Assembly (NCBI GenBank): GCA_049610385.1
Contig: JBMYZL010000008.1
Span: 54,078 to 118,077 of the forward strand
DNA: 64,000 bases
DNA from: JBMYZL01 sp049610385
Lineage (GTDB): Bacteria > Bacteroidota > Bacteroidia > Flavobacteriales_D > Sanyastnellaceae
Reading direction: 5' to 3'
This document shows, piece after piece, positions 62,733 through 64,000 of the stretch (positions within the stretch are counted from its first letter, which is position 1; every line of letters starts with the position of its first letter). Both the position numbers and the translations under genes were made by a program. Below the pieces are notes generated by a model. The model worked only from the letters and a program-made list of their open reading frames with translations, made no database searches and was not told the DNA's origin.

Positions 62733-63890
62733 TTGAATCGTGAAGCCTTAAATATTTTTGTCATCGTTCGGAATTTAGCCGTCCACGGTCCTGCCATCCA
62801 AATGGCCGCATTGACCCGGGCATGGGTCCAGCAGGGTCACCGGTGCTTTGTGCTCGATTTGGTACCCGAACAGCGAAACCTCGCGCTCATCCGAGACCGG
62901 ATGGACCCACGTGTCGAACTCGTCGAAGGCATCTCCCCGTGCGATTTGATGGGGTTCATCGACCAGCATGGCATCTCTCGGGTCATCAGTGTGGGTCGGA
63001 AAACAGACGCCTTTGTCAGCGAGGGCCTGCAGCAAGCGTCAGCCAGGCCCAACCATGTCTGCTTCGTCAGTCGGCAAACCGGAAGTTATTACTTCGAAAC
63101 CAATCTCTCGGTGATTCGCTCGAACCTAAGGCATTTCGATGGACACGTCATCCAAAGTGACGACCATGAAGCCCTTCTGGAACAAGTGCACGTAAATAAA
63201 AAACGCATCCATTTCATTCACAATGGTGTCGCAGTATCCGAAGGCCGCAACCAGGAGTGCTTTCGTGTGGCCATGTGCGCACGGGGCCACGCTGGGAAAG
63301 GTTGGGCCACAGCCATCGAAGCCATCCGCCAATTGATTGAAGAGGGTGAAACGGTTGAGCTCTGGCTCATCGGGTCGGGGCAGGGCCTCGAGGACCTGAA
63401 ACACTTCGCCTCAGATCACATCCAATTTCTAGGCCAAATCGCCGACCCGCAGCGCCAGCTTCAGGAATGCACCCTGGGCCTCCTGCCCACCCGCAGCTTT
63501 GTGGAGGGATTGCCCAATTCCATCCTGGATTATTTCGCGGCCGGCTTGCCAACCATCGCATCAAATCGGGGCGGCATCCCCCGATTGATCGACCACCCCC
63601 AACATCCGGCGGGTATCCTGCTCGAAGATCCCACCGATGTGGCCGAATGTGCCAGGGCCATTCGCAACTACCTCCACAACCCAAAATTGTTGGAGCAACA
63701 CAAAGCGGGCGTCCAGGCCATGCAGCGGCTCGTGGACATCGAATCCATCGCCGATGAATGGCTGGACTGGATGGATGGGCTTGCTGAAAGGCCCAACCGT
63801 CGGCTACCCGGCCTTCTTGACACCTGGCGCGAAGCGTTCATCGCCCTTTCGATCCGCATGAAGTTGCTCCGGTCATCTGCGGCTCGCTGA
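62733..63890 (+). CDS. Glycosyltransferase family 4 (GT-B)
   Basis: 385 residues if a TTG start is used (LNREALNIFVIVRNLAVHGPAIQMA). The in-frame ATG at 62604 would lie inside the aminotransferase remnant and add 43 residues without domain character. GT-B motifs are CFVSRQTGSYYF, VAMCARGHAGKGWATAIEAI, WLIGSGQG and PTRSFVEGLPNSILDYFAAGLPTIASNRGG with the E-x7-like acidic pair. Donor unknown. It points the same way as the remnant, with which it may once have formed an operon. Confidence 0.85.
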   Translation: MNREALNIFVIVRNLAVHGPAIQMAALTRAWVQQGHRCFVLDLVPEQRNLALIRDRMDPRVELVEGISPCDLMGFIDQHGISRVISVGRKTDAFVSEGLQQASARPNHVCFVSRQTGSYYFETNLSVIRSNLRHFDGHVIQSDDHEALLEQVHVNKKRIHFIHNGVAVSEGRNQECFRVAMCARGHAGKGWATAIEAIRQLIEEGETVELWLIGSGQGLEDLKHFASDHIQFLGQIADPQRQLQECTLGLLPTRSFVEGLPNSILDYFAAGLPTIASNRGGIPRLIDHPQHPAGILLEDPTDVAECARAIRNYLHNPKLLEQHKAGVQAMQRLVDIESIADEWLDWMDGLAERPNRRLPGLLDTWREAFIALSIRMKLLRSSAAR

Positions 63891-63897
63891 AGTGTCC

Positions 63898-63924
63898 TTG
63901 CCCCACCCTGCCATTTTATATTTG
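63898..63924 (+). promoter_or_regulatory. Promoter of the second MBOAT gene
   Basis: TTG (63898-63900), a 16-nt spacer and TATATTTG (63917-63924) fit the Bacteroidota promoter. The ATG follows 20 nt later. Confidence 0.55.
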
Positions 63925-63944
63925 CAAAAACACCTGGCGGCGCG

Positions 63945-64000
63945 ATGCTCTTCAACTCCATCGAATTCCTGCTGTTCCTGCCCATCGTCTTTGCGGCGTA
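63945..64000 (+). CDS. Second MBOAT O-acyltransferase, 5' end only
   Basis: The first 18 codons (MLFNSIEFLLFLPIVFAA) are the very typical N-terminus of AlgI-like MBOAT proteins; the gene runs off the window. It makes this the second O-acylation gene within 4 kb, on the opposite strand to the first. A good promoter stands in front. Confidence 0.75.
   Translation, partial: MLFNSIEFLLFLPIVFAA

Noticed and set aside
62753..62760. TATTTTTG as a promoter for the GT4 gene
   Set aside because: It falls inside the codons of the first beta strand of the glycosyltransferase, so a start after it would destroy the fold.
1..64000. tRNA, rRNA, CRISPR arrays, insertion sequences
   Set aside because: No cloverleaf-like gene, repeat-spacer array, transposase or terminal inverted repeats were recognised when reading the gaps on both strands; a covariance-model scan would be decisive for small RNAs.

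Overview
The window comes from a Bacteroidota chromosome, most likely a marine-type member of the Flavobacteriales (roughly 50% G+C by eye). The evidence is GldB and GldC gliding/type IX secretion genes, a type IX secretion 'type B' C-terminal sorting domain, a dcw (division and cell wall) cluster in Bacteroidota order, Bacteroidota promoters of the TTG-N(16-19)-TANNTTTG kind, and very large secreted proteins built from Cys-rich calcium-binding-like repeats. I cannot name a genus from the sequence alone.

Layout. (1) 34-3891: an outer-membrane beta-barrel protein, gldB, gldC, engB and an alpha/beta hydrolase. (2) 4095-20541: an almost gapless dcw operon, mraZ-rsmH-ftsL-ftsI-murE-mraY-murD-ftsW-murG-murC-ftsQ-ftsA-ftsZ, followed by a YqeY-family gene. 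Most junctions are ATGA or TGATG overlaps. MraZ-type GTGGG repeats lie in front of mraZ, and a second pair points at the divergent hydrolase-engB operon. (3) 20580-25378: a MarR regulator with an operator-like palindrome inside its promoter, a YceI lipoprotein, a fused membrane/beta-barrel protein, a nitroreductase and a secreted MORN-like repeat protein. (4) 25392-31935: two large secreted proteins (FG-GAP/ASPIC; 1540-residue Cys-repeat protein) ending in the same dockerin-like tail. (5) 32300-39410: a small conserved protein, a Wzc-like polysaccharide co-polymerase/tyrosine kinase, an ABC exporter and a type IX-secreted protein. (6) 39462-45317: guaB and three periplasmic folding genes (two-domain PpiC, lipoprotein, SurA-like). 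(7) 45359-64000: an accessory surface-glycan region with cysH coupled to a sugar epimerase, a CsgG/LpoB-like protein, two GT2 and two GT4 glycosyltransferases, a UbiA-GT4 fusion, two sulfotransferase-like proteins, a P450, an SGNH/MBOAT O-acylation pair, a decayed WecE-type sugar aminotransferase and the start of a second MBOAT gene. A moxR-type ATPase sits inside it.

How the parts fit. Region 2 makes the lipid-II precursor and the divisome. Region 5 holds export and chain-length control for a polysaccharide, and region 7 holds sugar transfer, O-acylation and possible sulfation of surface glycans. Regions 1, 3, 4 and 5 supply secreted and outer-membrane proteins. The most unusual items are the UbiA-glycosyltransferase fusion, the truncated aminotransferase between two MBOAT genes, a perfect TGTGA-N6-TCACA box before cysH, the bidirectional MraZ boxes, and the fusion of a small membrane protein to an outer-membrane barrel through an internal signal-peptide-like helix. 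No rRNA, tRNA, CRISPR array or insertion sequence was recognised.
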